The notes beneath the pieces are model-generated. The model was given only the letters and a program-made list of their open reading frames with translations. It ran no database searches and was not told the origin of the DNA. The translations under genes and the position numbers were made by a program. From Ryuthela nishihirai (taxonomy: Eukaryota; Arthropoda; Arachnida; Araneae; Heptathelidae): 64,000 nt of DNA. The stretch is from NCBI GenBank assembly GCA_038380435.1, contig JAWZYU010000058.1:1612001-1676000 (forward strand). Reading direction: 5' to 3'. Below, piece after piece: positions 10,113 to 20,285 of the stretch (within the stretch, counting starts at the first letter, position 1; each line of letters starts with the position of its first letter).

Positions 10113-11228
10113 ATGTCTGCTAATAATATGGCCGATTCCGCCATAATGACTCCCGACATAGAAAGAGTAAAGGGTAGATTGCAAGAGGTAATGATGGAAG
10201 CAGAAGTGCTAATGAATCTGCTTGATGATAATCGGGAGAAAAGGGGAACGACAACAACCCCTAAATTTGCTGACAATGCTACGTCAGTTCACCAACGAAG
10301 AAACTTTGAACGTAAGGTTCCATTTCCTGTTCCGTCAGAAGCAAGCGATAGAACAGAGTATTTTCAACCGCCACAACGACGATTTGCCAACCCATCCATT
10401 AACTATAGTCCTTATGTTAATTGGCCTTTACCTGAGATAAGGTTCGACGGTTCGAAACGTCCGTCATCGTGGACATTTGTCAAGTCCATGGAGGAGCACT
10501 TCCGTTTACATGAAGTGCCAAGCAACAAAAAAGTTGTTTTAGCAGTATCTTGCCTAATTGGATGTGCTAAGCAATGGTGGAATAACGTAGGATGTCGTCA
10601 TGACATAGAACTTTGGGAAGAATTTAAAAACGAAATCATGGACATATATCCGGCTTATAATGATTTTACAGAACTAGCTACAGAGTTGTTTTCACGAAGA
10701 CAAAGGGAAAGAGATGACATAGAAAAATTCATATGGGGTACAGTAGAATTATACCAGCTGTACGATGCTGATGCCGCTGAAATTGATATTGTAAATTGCA
10801 TATTGTCTCAATTACTTTTGCCCATCCGAGAATTCCTAGAAATACGAAACGTGAATTCCGTTTCCGAGTTGGTCAAATTGGCTCGGCAATACACTGCAAG
10901 AAGAGAATCTGCAGCAAATACACATAACCAACAATGGATGCCATTCCCGCCAAAGCAGCGATATCAGGTTGAGTCGCGTAGAATGACTCCCGTACGACCG
11001 GAATTTACACGGTCCCGACAATTTGCGCCGAACGCGCCTAGAACTATAGAATATGAACGAAGTAGAGACTTTTTGCCACGTCAAGCTTCGAACCATAACA
11101 CTAGACCTAAAACTTTGGTTAAACAACCTCAATCTTTCACTTGTAACTTTTGTGGCCGACTGGGACATACTGAAAATTTTTGCTACCGAAGGAATGAAAA
11201 TTCGGGAAACTCTCATCGGGATCTTTGA
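10113..11228 (+). CDS. gag: Gag polyprotein of the outer LTR element
   Basis: The protein is 371 residues from the first in-frame ATG (10113); the frame is open to 10044 without an ATG. The core (WPLPEIRFDG, then KQWWNNVG and WEEFKNEI) is a Retrotrans_gag-like domain. The C-terminal region is basic, and a CCHC knuckle CX2CX4HX4C (CNFCGRLGHTENFC) lies at about 11142-11183. It is clearly different from the inner element's Gag. It ends 18 bases after a GGGAAAC slip site that leads into the -1 frame. No stop or frameshift is seen in it, although the element has no polymerase. Confidence 0.88.
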   Translation: MSANNMADSAIMTPDIERVKGRLQEVMMEAEVLMNLLDDNREKRGTTTTPKFADNATSVHQRRNFERKVPFPVPSEASDRTEYFQPPQRRFANPSINYSPYVNWPLPEIRFDGSKRPSSWTFVKSMEEHFRLHEVPSNKKVVLAVSCLIGCAKQWWNNVGCRHDIELWEEFKNEIMDIYPAYNDFTELATELFSRRQRERDDIEKFIWGTVELYQLYDADAAEIDIVNCILSQLLLPIREFLEIRNVNSVSELVKLARQYTARRESAANTHNQQWMPFPPKQRYQVESRRMTPVRPEFTRSRQFAPNAPRTIEYERSRDFLPRQASNHNTRPKTLVKQPQSFTCNFCGRLGHTENFCYRRNENSGNSHRDL

Positions 11229-11851
11229 AGCGAGAGGCCAAAGTTCCTCAAGAAAAGCCCTCTCAAGAGTTATGCCTTGCCACTATGGCTTTACCTTTTT
11301 TTACTGATTGCCACGAAGTAACTAAAATAACAGATCGAAACGATACAGAAGTCGATCTTCCGTTTGCTAAGGAACAAGTTTTCGATGGTACTAATGACGA
11401 ATGTCAATTGACAGTGCAGCCGCGGTCCCGTGGACTTTTTGACTTACCTTGTGGTCCAGAACAGATTATTTCAGAAGCACCTATAAAATGTCCCGTTAGT
11501 GCAAATAATGAAAGTTTAAATAACGAAGTTTGTGAAGTAGAAGAATCGTATGAGGAAGCCGTTTTTGAAAAGGTTTTTAAAGTAGAAGTTTTAAAAGAAA
11601 GTAATAATAATGAAAATAATTTTGAGTCTGATTTAAGTGAAGAAAAAACCAACCAAGAAGTTGTGCCGACCGCAAGTATTCCTGACAAGTCTGGAGGTCC
11701 TCAACTATTAAAGCGTCATTTGGAGGCGGACACCAATAAGCCTAGAAAGTACGAGAAAAGGTTCTTCAAAAATCCGCACGGAGCAACGAAAAGCCGACGA
11801 AACGACCAGAGCCTGCAGAGCGACAACCGGCAGCGAACATCGGGAAGATGA
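11198..11851 (+). CDS. Unrecognised -1-frame ORF of the outer element
   Basis: About 210 residues follow the slip site, and no ATG lies near the start, which favours expression as a Gag fusion. The middle is strongly acidic (runs of E, N and D) and the last ~50 residues are basic (Lys/Arg-rich). No protease DTG/DSG, RT YXDD or integrase motif is visible. It may be the remnant C-terminal tail of a Pol after internal deletion, or an accessory protein. Function is unknown. Confidence 0.55.
   Translation, partial: KFGKLSSGSLKREAKVPQEKPSQELCLATMALPFFTDCHEVTKITDRNDTEVDLPFAKEQVFDGTNDECQLTVQPRSRGLFDLPCGPEQIISEAPIKCPVSANNESLNNEVCEVEESYEEAVFEKVFKVEVLKESNNNENNFESDLSEEKTNQEVVPTASIPDKSGGPQLLKRHLEADTNKPRKYEKRFFKNPHGATKSRRNDQSLQSDNRQRTSGR
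11204..11264 (+). promoter_or_regulatory. Putative -1 frameshift signal at the end of the outer gag
   Basis: GGGAAAC (11204-11210) lies in the gag frame as G GGA AAC, the X XXY YYZ pattern. The gag stop TGA is at 11226-11228. The -1 frame is open from 11198 to the stop ending at 11851. GAGAGG (11232-11237) can pair with CCTCTC (11259-11264), although this stem starts 21 bases after the heptamer, further than usual. Confidence 0.6.
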
Positions 11852-13452
11852 CGTCACGAGAGAGATCTACAGCGACGACTTGACTTGAACGAGATCTTCA
11901 GTAACAACTTTACGTGAAGCCACCCAACGACGACGGAAAGATGTTATCAGAAACGGACTAGATGATTTATCGCCACGGAGTGCCAACAATGAAATTTAAG
12001 TATATTTTTCTTTACCTTGGCACTTGATTGAGTTATAAAATGTTTTTTTTTCTGGAATAGATGAAGACGAAGAAGAAGCCTTATTGTGAATTATATAGTT
12101 AGCGATGTTTAATTTCTTGTTGAAACTTTAGAGTTCGATATTTATTTTTGAAAAGTGAAATTTTTGTAGTTCGAATTTATACTGTGTGAATTGAATTTTT
12201 TTTTTTTGCATTCTTGTTCATCGAGGTTCTAGTTATTGTATTTACGTGAGTTAAAATGTATTTTTGTAGATTTTTTTCAGCTGACTGATAGCTGAAAATT
12301 TTGTAAGTCGATATTGGAAAGTTTAGAAATTGTAAAATGTTTCTGGATATGAATGAGAAGAGTGAAAGAGAATTAGTGATTTAAGGATTTGTATTGTAAA
12401 ATAACGTGCATTCCAAAGTGAATTTATGTAAAAAAAAAAAGGAGATTCATGTAAAAGTTATTGGATGAAATGTTATCATCGTATATTATAAATTATTTAC
12501 ACTCTTTTTTCTTTATTCTTAGATACGATTTATGTATATGTGTTTAAATCTGTTCAGTGTCATCAGTGATATTTATGTGTCAATGATACGTAATTTTTGT
12601 GGATGACATTGGCAGTATTTATTGGTATATATAGATGATGACCATGATGATGACTGCAGAATTTTGTTTTTTTTGTGTGTACCTTTTTGGAGCTGTCCCC
12701 AAATGGCCTAGTCTGATAACCGAGTTGTTATCAGCATAACTCCTTTGGGAGGGGGACGTTAGCTCTGAAGGGGGAGGTAACTAATGATTTTTTTATTTCA
12801 GCTAGATCGCGATTTCTGTGAATAGGAGAAGAATTAGCGGATGATTACAATCCCGCTTGTTTGTAAATTTTGAATTTTCTTAGCTTTGCGTATTTGAATG
12901 TAATTAGGAGGAGATAACGGTGTTCGAATACCCGTTTTTTTATGTGATTTAGGTGAAGAATTAGTTTTCACGAATTTTTATTGTGGTTAGGGGAAAAGCG
13001 GAAGTTATTACCCCGCTAACAACAAATGTAATGAATCACTTTTTCTTTTCATCTTTTTTAACATTTATTAGACTTAGGAAGTTAGGAGTTGATTAACCTG
13101 TTTTTCTGTACAGTTCAAGATATGCCAATTTCGAGTTTGTATCAGAATGTGATACTAGTTAGACCGATGATGCTAGTATACAGTTAACTGTCACAGCCAC
13201 TGGTACGTAAGTACACTAGGTTAGCTGTTAAATACATATTTTTGTCAGGAGGAAAAGGGAGGAGGTACCTTTGGTTGTGCTGGAAAATTGTGTCAAAGTA
13301 AGAATAGTTCATCATATCAAAATTTGCGCTAGCATACTTTTACTTATTTATGTTCAGCCATGTGTAAATGACGTAAGATGTGTCCTTTATTCAAAATTTG
13401 CTCGTCAAAATTTGCTAGGTCAATCATTTTGACTCCCTTTGGAAGGGGGAGT
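11852..13452 (+). other. Long non-coding 3' region of the outer element with two polypurine tracts
   Basis: No ORF of note is seen. The true polypurine tract is GGAAGGGGGAG (13441-13451), directly before the LTR. A look-alike block, CCTTTGGGAGGGGGACG (about 12742-12758), and a further purine run at 12767-12777 lie ~690 bp upstream. The T-rich sequence between contains no recognisable domain. Confidence 0.65.
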
Positions 13453-14129
13453 TGTGATGCCCCATCGTTCACTTTTGCTTTACCTTAACCAGTTTTGTTT
13501 AATTTACGTTATATTTATCATTTTGGGGATTTTTATTTCCTTTTCGGCATCACAGCACTCGTTTTCAAGTTTCTAGGAGTTGCGTACGCGCAACTCCGAA
13601 CTTCCGACTGTAACCGTTAAAGCGCGTGCCAAGGACACGCCCCCTCTTGCGTCATAGCTTGCGTCCTTCGTCATTGTATGCAAATGTCTTTGCCGGCATG
13701 CGCCGGCCCATTGTCAAAACCGTGACCTGCGAGGCACTTGAGAGAAGCACTGAGCACTTGAGAGCAGAGTTGTAGAGAGAGCAGAGAGATGTAGTAAGGT
13801 GCATAGCACCGTGCGTGTAGCACAGACTTTAGTTTCTTCATTGATGTCTTGGTGAGTTAATTATTTTGGAAATAAATCTATTTTGTTTTGTTATAACCTT
13901 TTGAGTCTGTAGTTTTTTATCTTGAGCAACGCTAATTTAGGATCTTTTTTATATTAACTCTTATTTTGTTAAGAATCATTTTTGACTCTTACTTATGAAC
14001 GCTCGCTGGCATTTGAACCCTAAATCAACTTATTCTACATTTTGGCAATTTGTTAATGATTGCCTGGCGCCCGTCTAAGCTATCCGGAGCATAAAATTTT
14101 AAATATTTTGCATTGTTTGGAGCGTTACA
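13453..14129 (+). repeat. 3' LTR of the outer element
   Basis: The LTR is 677 bp, starts TGTGATGCCCC and ends GGAGCGTTACA; these termini form an imperfect inverted repeat (8 of 11 bases). AATAAA at 13871 is a likely polyadenylation signal. The right boundary coincides with the point where LINE homology resumes, which independently supports it. The 5' partner is outside the window. Confidence 0.75.
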
Positions 14130-14926
14130 ATACCCCTATAGTTATCACAAGAACTGCGATCACCTTTTTTGAAGATAGGGATAACAATAGCTCTGGTAAA
14201 ATCTTTAGGAACCATGCCTTTATCATAAAAGTTATTCAAAATTTCAGTCATTCAAGTGGTAACCAAAACATTCCCAGCTCTGAGTATTTCTGTAGTAATT
14301 TCATCTACCCCTGGGGATTTATGAAGTTTAATTTAGAAACAGCCAAAATAACTCCAGATTGTGTTATAGGGCCAACATTAAAGCTGCCAATGCATCTATC
14401 ATCATTACAAACAATGGGAGTAGAACTAACCACATTGTTTAGAACATCACTGAAATGCTCAGCCCACCTAGCCATGACAGAATCCTCCCCTTCTATAACC
14501 TTACCTTGTTTATCCTTCAATCCCTGTATACCTGTTCGTTTTCTACCACACAAAGCATTAACTATCTGGTACAGCTCTCTGCTGTTGTGCTGTCTAACTG
14601 CTTCCTCAGCTTTGTCAGCCAGGCCATCAAACCAAAGATTCTTATCAGTAGCTAACTGATCCTTTACACGTTTATTAAGTTCTTTGTAATGCTTTCTATT
14701 AGGACAAGTAGGGTACTGATTAAGGACATTCCTGCAGTTCCTTCTTTCTGAAATCAGCTCAATTGCCTTATCACTGAAATAATTCTGTCTCCTCTGCTCC
14801 TTTTTTCCTAAAAGAGTACTGTTAGTTTCTAAAAAAGCCTGTTTAAAATGGCCCCATTCTTCCTCAACTTCAGTATTAAGAAAACCATGACTGTCATAAT
14901 GACTAAGTAACCTATCATGGTAAGCT
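14130..14926 (-). pseudogene. RTE-like RT N-terminal region, truncated
   Basis: The piece at 14553-14305 encodes the linker and fingers region (MCGRKRTGIQGLKDKQG) and parallels 61978-62223 of the plus-strand copy. Homology continues to 14130 with frame breaks. The RT catalytic YADD and C-terminal regions are absent because of the LTR insertion. Confidence 0.75.
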
Positions 14927-16038
14927 TTAGCTATAACTGGGTCTTTCAGTATTCAAGAGCTTCAGTATTAAAGGTAAATTTTTTAACCCTAGCAAACACT
15001 TTTTAAGTTTAAGTTGCAAGACACTTTTAACAAGGTAATGATCAGATCCAATTTCAGCTCCCCTATATGCCCTGGTATTTCTAACAGAACTAGCCCATTT
15101 GCTGTTAATTAATATATAATCAATCATATTCCTATGCAGCCCATCAGGTGAAACCCATGTGTATTTATGTATGTCGCAGTGTTTGTAATATGTGTTAGTT
15201 ATTCTGAAACCATTGAGTTTACTTACCTGTAGGAGACGTTGCCCATTGCCATTGCAGCTACCAATACCAAAAGGGCCTATCACCCCTCCCCAAAGATCAG
15301 AGTCAGTACCAACTTTGGCATTGAAGTCACGAAGAACAAGGGTAATATCTCCTTTCTTGACAGAATTCAAAATATCCTGAAGTTGTCTGTAAAACCTATC
15401 CTTCTCATCCTCATCAGCATCCTCAGTGGGGGCATAACAGCAGATAACATTCAAGTCTTTAATGCTTGTCTGAAATTTTGCTGTAAGAAACCTTTCATTA
15501 ATGCACTCATATCCTAGAAGAGCATCACTAGCATGTCTGCTGAGCAGCAGACCCATGCCTTGGTGATGCTTTCCATCCTCCCTCCCTGTAAAGAGAAATT
15601 TAAAGTTATTTTTAAGTATCTCACCTTTACCTGTCCACTGGTCTCTTGCAAGCCTAGAATATCTAGGTTATAGCGCTGGAATTCCTGCATGAGGACATCA
15701 AGAGAATAATCTCTATGTAATGTCCTCACGTTCCACATTCCTGCAGAGAGAAAATGATTAGTAGGATTTTTAAAGAAATTAGGTTTATTGAGATTGGTAG
15801 GGCCAACAATATCAAACAGTCCCCTGATCGCAGGCATGGGGCAAAGACCTGTTCCTCCTCTGCTAAAGGCTGAAGTCACCGATGCTGGTAGGAACTTCAG
15901 GCACCACCTTTTCAAGTGGATTTTTTCAAGAGCCACATGGCCTGCCTGAGACGCATTACTCCAGTTTAGGCTTGACGATGCCCAACTAGCTAAGTAAGGT
16001 TCAGGTACCTGCAATGGCCTCAGTTTAGGATTATCCAC
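14927..16038 (-). pseudogene. RTE-like ORF, endonuclease domain with one frameshift
   Basis: Two overlapping minus-strand frames (16038-15514 and 15556-14927) make one endonuclease/exonuclease/phosphatase domain. Visible motifs are WNVRTL and LGLQET in the first; CYAPTE, DFNAKVG, MIDYILIN and GSDHYLV in the second. The domain nicks target DNA during target-primed reverse transcription. A small indel near 15636, just after LQET, separates the frames. The GDFN motif reads RDFN, which may be damaging. The style resembles animal proteins labelled craniofacial development protein 2-like, which derive from RTE elements. Confidence 0.8.
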
Positions 16039-16482
16039 CAGTTGATATAAGGTATCCCATGCCTCTGTTCACTTAGAGCTGGCCACCCAGAAGCAAACAG
16101 AAAACACAGCGGCAGACTCTCCCTCCACAGAGGCCCACCAGTGCAGCAAGTCCAGGATCCATAATCAAACTCGAATCCATAAACAAGTCCAGTCTAGTAG
16201 GTATAAATGGTCAGCACCAGGACCCTGTGAAATTGACCACTCCTCAGCAGGGTTGAAAGAAAAGAAAAAAGTGGCCATAGATGACCAGATCAGTAGGCCA
16301 TACTGAACTGGCAGCCCTCCCCTTCCGTTCCCTTCCAAAAGAAAATATCTCTTTTGAAAGTTACTAACGGCCTACACCACGAGAAGGCAGGGTCGGACAT
16401 TAGGTGCTAGACCTGGCCGGTTCTGTGCATCATCACTAGGGATTGGTACACAGCTCTCCTTCCAGTTTACACCTAGCTACCA

Positions 16483-18060
16483 CTCAAATATTCTCCATCT
16501 CCCCTGACCCTAGCATTATCTTAGGAGATTTTAACTCGCACAATGAAAGCTGTGGCACTACAATACAAACAACAGAGGTACTGCCATTGCATCACTGATA
16601 CAACATTTCAACTTGGCCACACACAATTATGGTTCACTCATGCTCACAAAACCCCCCTATGAGTCTGTTCTTGACCTAATAGATTGACCTCCAGATATAG
16701 CCCCCATCATCACATGGCAGGTTAATCATTCCACTTGGCATAGTGACCATTATCCACTCTATATCACAATTCAAGGTACCAAACCCACAACTTACACAAA
16801 CAAAACTGGCCACACGTATAATCAAACAGAATATAATATCATCACTATATATGATTCCATTCACCAAAGTATGGATAAAAATAAATTTATCCCTAAGCAC
16901 CTCACTGGCTTCACAAAAAACCACCCCAATATCACCAAACAACTAGCTATCAGAAGAAAAACAGAAGACACTGCTCGAAGATACCCCACCCAACCTGCCA
17001 TTAATACATTCCATCCAGCAAATGCAAAACTTTGATGCCTCCGACTGAAAATAAAAAAAAGGAGTGGAGAACATATTGCAATAACATTAACCACAGAACA
17101 GACTCAAAACTCGTTTGGTCAACCATCAGATCATTCAGAGCCCAAGCCCAACCCCTAGCCCCTTGGTATGCATTTATATGGAAAAATCAAATCTCCATTA
17201 AACAAGGGGCTAACCTTATAGCTCAGCTGCTCAGCACCACCACCCCCAGTCAAACTCTCCCACTTACCAAACCCATTGCACTCACATGAATGACTCACTT
17301 AAGCAAACACAGACATGCACACTACACGCACTTAACCTACCCTTCACACAACATGAATTACAAATTGCCATATAACAGACTAATAAAAAAGTACCCGTGG
17401 CCCTGACCACATCATATAATAATGCAATCAAACACCTAGGGCCAAATACACTCAGCAACCTGCTTTTCAATACACCATTTTCCAACTGAATGGAGGGACA
17501 TTCATATCATCCCCATTCTAAAGCTCATAAACCAGCATCTGAAATATCTTCATATAGGCCTATTGCACTCACTTCATGTGTGCTGCAGGTATTTGAAAGA
17601 ATTGTGCTCTCAAGAGTAAAATATTTTACACACTCAAATAATACATTCCCCATTTGCCAAATTGGCTTCAGAGAGCACAGCTCAACAACTGACAATTTCT
17701 TTGATCACCTCAGCAGAAATAACCATTCACAAGAAGGAAATTTTAGGTTGTGTTTTTCTTGACCTCACATCTATATTTTATACTGCCGCACACCCTAGCA
17801 TACTTTATAAACTCCAAAGCATTGGCATCACAGGACACATACATTTCATACAAAACTTCCTCACACTCAGAAACATAAAAGTCCAGCTGGGGACTACTGT
17901 CTCTGACCCCCAAATATTAAATAGAAGAGTATCACAGGGTAGTGTGGTCTCTCCATGACTATTTGACATTCTTTTACATGACCTCCCTAAACAATTACCT
18001 AAAGATATTACATGCTCAATTTTTGCTGATGACATAGCACTTTGCAAACCAGTGATGAAT
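16483..18060 (+). mobile_element. Degenerate Jockey/I-like LINE fragment
   Basis: Translated pieces show LGDFNSHNESCG and HSDHYP (endonuclease) near 16500-16760. SYRPIALTSCVLQVFERI, IGFREHSSTTDN and SQGSVVSP (RT fingers and palm) lie at about 17540-17958, and SIFADDIALCKP (YADD-type catalytic box) at about 18015-18050. Several frameshifts and stops break it, and it ends shortly after the catalytic box. It is unlike the RTE elements nearby. Its left end abuts the 5' end of the minus-strand RTE, so that element probably inserted into it. Confidence 0.75.
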
Positions 18061-18890
18061 TATTAGAATGATCTTTTTGGGCTCTTTAGAGTTATGTACA
18101 ATGAGATTACTTTCATTCCGTGGTTGTTTAGCACTTCCAGTGTCCATGTCGTCTGTACACGTTCGGAGAATCCGCAAAAATATGCGGAGGACGTATCCAC
18201 ACGTTTTTAGTACAACAAAAATATGTCGATTTTTTAAAAATAATAATTGCTGTTGTAATTTTTATATATATATATCTTATAAAAATATATTATTCAGGCT
18301 TCAAAAATAATATTTTGCTTTTTAATATGATGCATATTTTACTAAACTACGATATAAATAATTTTATAAAGTCATCTGATTGCCATTTTTTAAAAGCACT
18401 AAACGGTATTGCCAATGATTTGCTTTCTAGCGTTCCTATTTGCTGAAGCAACCTTCTGATTTAAGCTCACAAGTTTCATTTGAGCTATTATCAACAAATT
18501 TTTCCGTAAATTTTCGAAAATCTCGTAAAAATTAACAAAAAAATGCTATTCTTAAAAATGATAGATTTTGGAAGTAATTACAAAATACTTAACGCCATTT
18601 TTTTTTCCGTTTGACACTCTTTTCTGTCAAAAACCTAGTCAGTATTCCCAAGTTATTTTTATCATTTTTTCCCAGCATTCTATGCATCTTTCCTGCCTTC
18701 AAATCTAAAAAACGTGAAACTAAAAGTAAACACGTCCTTCTTAGAAATTCTGGTTGCACCTGCATTTAATTAGTTAGGCTTCGCTGAGGGAAACAAGCCA
18801 CAGATGGCTGATGCAATCTCCATTGCTTGTGCTGTGTGTTGTTTACAGCTTTGGTCCAGCATATTGGATACCCTTTGTCAAGTTAGTATT
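18061..18890. other. AT-rich intergenic DNA
   Basis: No gene or recognisable element is seen. Poly-T/A stretches and a short TA microsatellite near 18262-18275 are present. Confidence 0.6.
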
Positions 18891-19131
18891 TTTTTCTATA
18901 TTTAAACATTAGTTAGTTTTCATTTCAGTAGATTTATATTCGGAATTTAGCGATCTCTTGGCCGATTGTTAAGTATCGATTTTTTCATAGTTAAGTTATA
19001 TCGCATGGCCAGCCTACAACTTGTGGTAACATCGCATTAGGCTATATGTCAATTTTTAATTTAATATTTATTACTTTTCCAGTAAAACTTTGAACTAGTA
19101 TCATTTTCTGAAAATAAATGAGTTTTTGGAT

Positions 19132-20013
19132 CATCATCATCCTCAAGCAGCCATGGGCTACGGATGTCCAACCAGACCGCGCAGTTTAATTCTCCAAGCA
19201 TATCTGTCCTGAGCTACATCTGCTGCATCCGGCCACTGTACACCAATTCTAACAAGGTCCTGTTTGACATTGTCTGCCCACCACATCCTAGGTCTCCCAC
19301 TCCTGAGGCCTCTAGGCACACTGTTCATAACCCTATTCGCCAATCTATAATTATCCATACGGGCAACATGGCCAAACCAGCGGAGTCTCTCTCTGCAAAC
19401 AATATGCTGCGTAAAGGAGATTGCAGATTCCTTTGCCTAATCTCATCATTAGTTACAAAGTTAAACCACTTAATACCCAAGATACTGCGTAAGCATCTAG
19501 AATCAAAAGCATCTAGTTTCCTGTTATCTTGTTTACAAAGTGTCCAGGTTTCACTACCATAACTAACCCTAGAAAGAACCAAACTATTATACAGTCTAAT
19601 TTTAGTCTTTAGGTGTATACGCCTATTTCTCCACAATCTCCATAGATTTTTAAAAGTCCCGGCAGCAATACCTATTCGTCTGTTAATCTCGTGCCGCACA
19701 TCACCAGTATCTGTTACGTAGCTCCCAAGGTAATTAAACTGTGACACCTGCTCAAGACTGCAACCATTCAGATTAACTGAATCACAACCTGCCTGACCAA
19801 TTTTCAGCATCGTCAAGCCTAAACTGGAGTAATGTGTCTCAGGCAGGCCATATGGCCCTTGAAAAAGTCCACTTGAAAAGGTGGTGCCTGATGTTCCTAC
19901 CAGCATCGGTGACTTCAGCCTTTAGCGGAGGAGGAACAGGTCTTTGCCCCATGCCTGCGATCAGGGGGCTGTTTGATATTGTTGGCCCTACCAATCTCAA
20001 TAAACCTAATTTC
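19132..20013 (-). mobile_element. 5'-inverted RTE-like copy with a 9-bp target duplication
   Basis: On the minus strand, 19132-19807 is the RT C-terminal region and 3' end; it finishes in GATGATGATGATCC, a typical RTE-style short-repeat tail. From about 19808 to 20013 the sequence is the element's 5' UTR in the opposite (plus) orientation. TTTTTGGAT occurs at 19123-19131 and 20014-20022. The inverted arrangement fits twin priming during target-primed reverse transcription. Confidence 0.85.
19158..19906 (-). pseudogene. RTE-like RT C-terminal fragment
   Basis: Minus-strand frames encode VSQFNYLGSYVTDTGDVRHEINRRIG and MDNYRLANRVMNSV, matching 63004-63667 of the plus-strand copy. The catalytic YADD is not included. 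The part above 19808 is inverted 5' UTR and is not coding in this sense. Confidence 0.8.
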
Positions 20014-20285
20014 TTTTTGGATACGAAAGCAAATTTATTTCTATAGATTTACTTCCGTTAGTTAGCGATCTTACGATCGGTTGATTCATCAATTTTACCG
20101 AGTTGTGCTAGATCGTAGGCCGGTTAAAAGTTGTTGCAGATATTTTATTTAACATTCCATTAGGCTATATGTAATTTTTATTTTATTATTTCTTTTTTTT
20201 TTTAGTAAAAAACTTTGAGCTTGTACCGTTTTCTGAAATTGAATGTCTTGTATACGAAAGCAAAATAGACTTCCGTTTGCTGCGG

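Larger units (their letters stand above)
1..14129 (+). mobile_element. Outer LTR retrotransposon carrying only gag plus a small ORF, interrupted by a gypsy insertion
   Basis: The window opens just inside the 5' LTR: a primer-binding-like stretch starts at base 10 (TGGTGCAGCGAACAGGGAC). The leader is split at 282/9951 by the inner gypsy element and resumes with a gag ORF, a -1-frame ORF, about 1.6 kb without ORFs, a polypurine tract (13441-13451) and a 3' LTR (13453-14129). The right end is fixed by resumption of RTE LINE homology at 14130. No protease, reverse transcriptase, RNase H or integrase is present, so mobility would need enzymes supplied in trans. The 5' LTR and left target duplication lie outside the window. 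Confidence 0.75.
14130..16482 (-). mobile_element. RTE-like LINE, 5' part, cut by the outer LTR element
   Basis: From right to left it has a 5' UTR (16482 to about 16040), an apurinic endonuclease, a linker and the N-terminal part of the RT. Homology to the plus-strand copy at 61690-63680 ends exactly at the outer LTR (14129/14130), in the middle of the RT. The 5' terminus (GGTAGCTAGG on the minus strand) is shared with the copy ending at 29553, so the 5' end looks complete. The missing 3' half should lie left of the window. Confidence 0.85.
18890..20285 (+). repeat. ~230-bp tandem repeat interrupted by an RTE insertion
   Basis: Removing the RTE copy joins two diverged units (about 18890-19131 and 20023-20251) and the start of a third. 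Shared landmarks are CATTAGGCTATATGT (19034 and 20158), AGTAAAA followed by CTTTGA (about 19081 and 20203), and TACGAAAGCAAA (20022 and 20254). The family is unknown. Confidence 0.6.
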
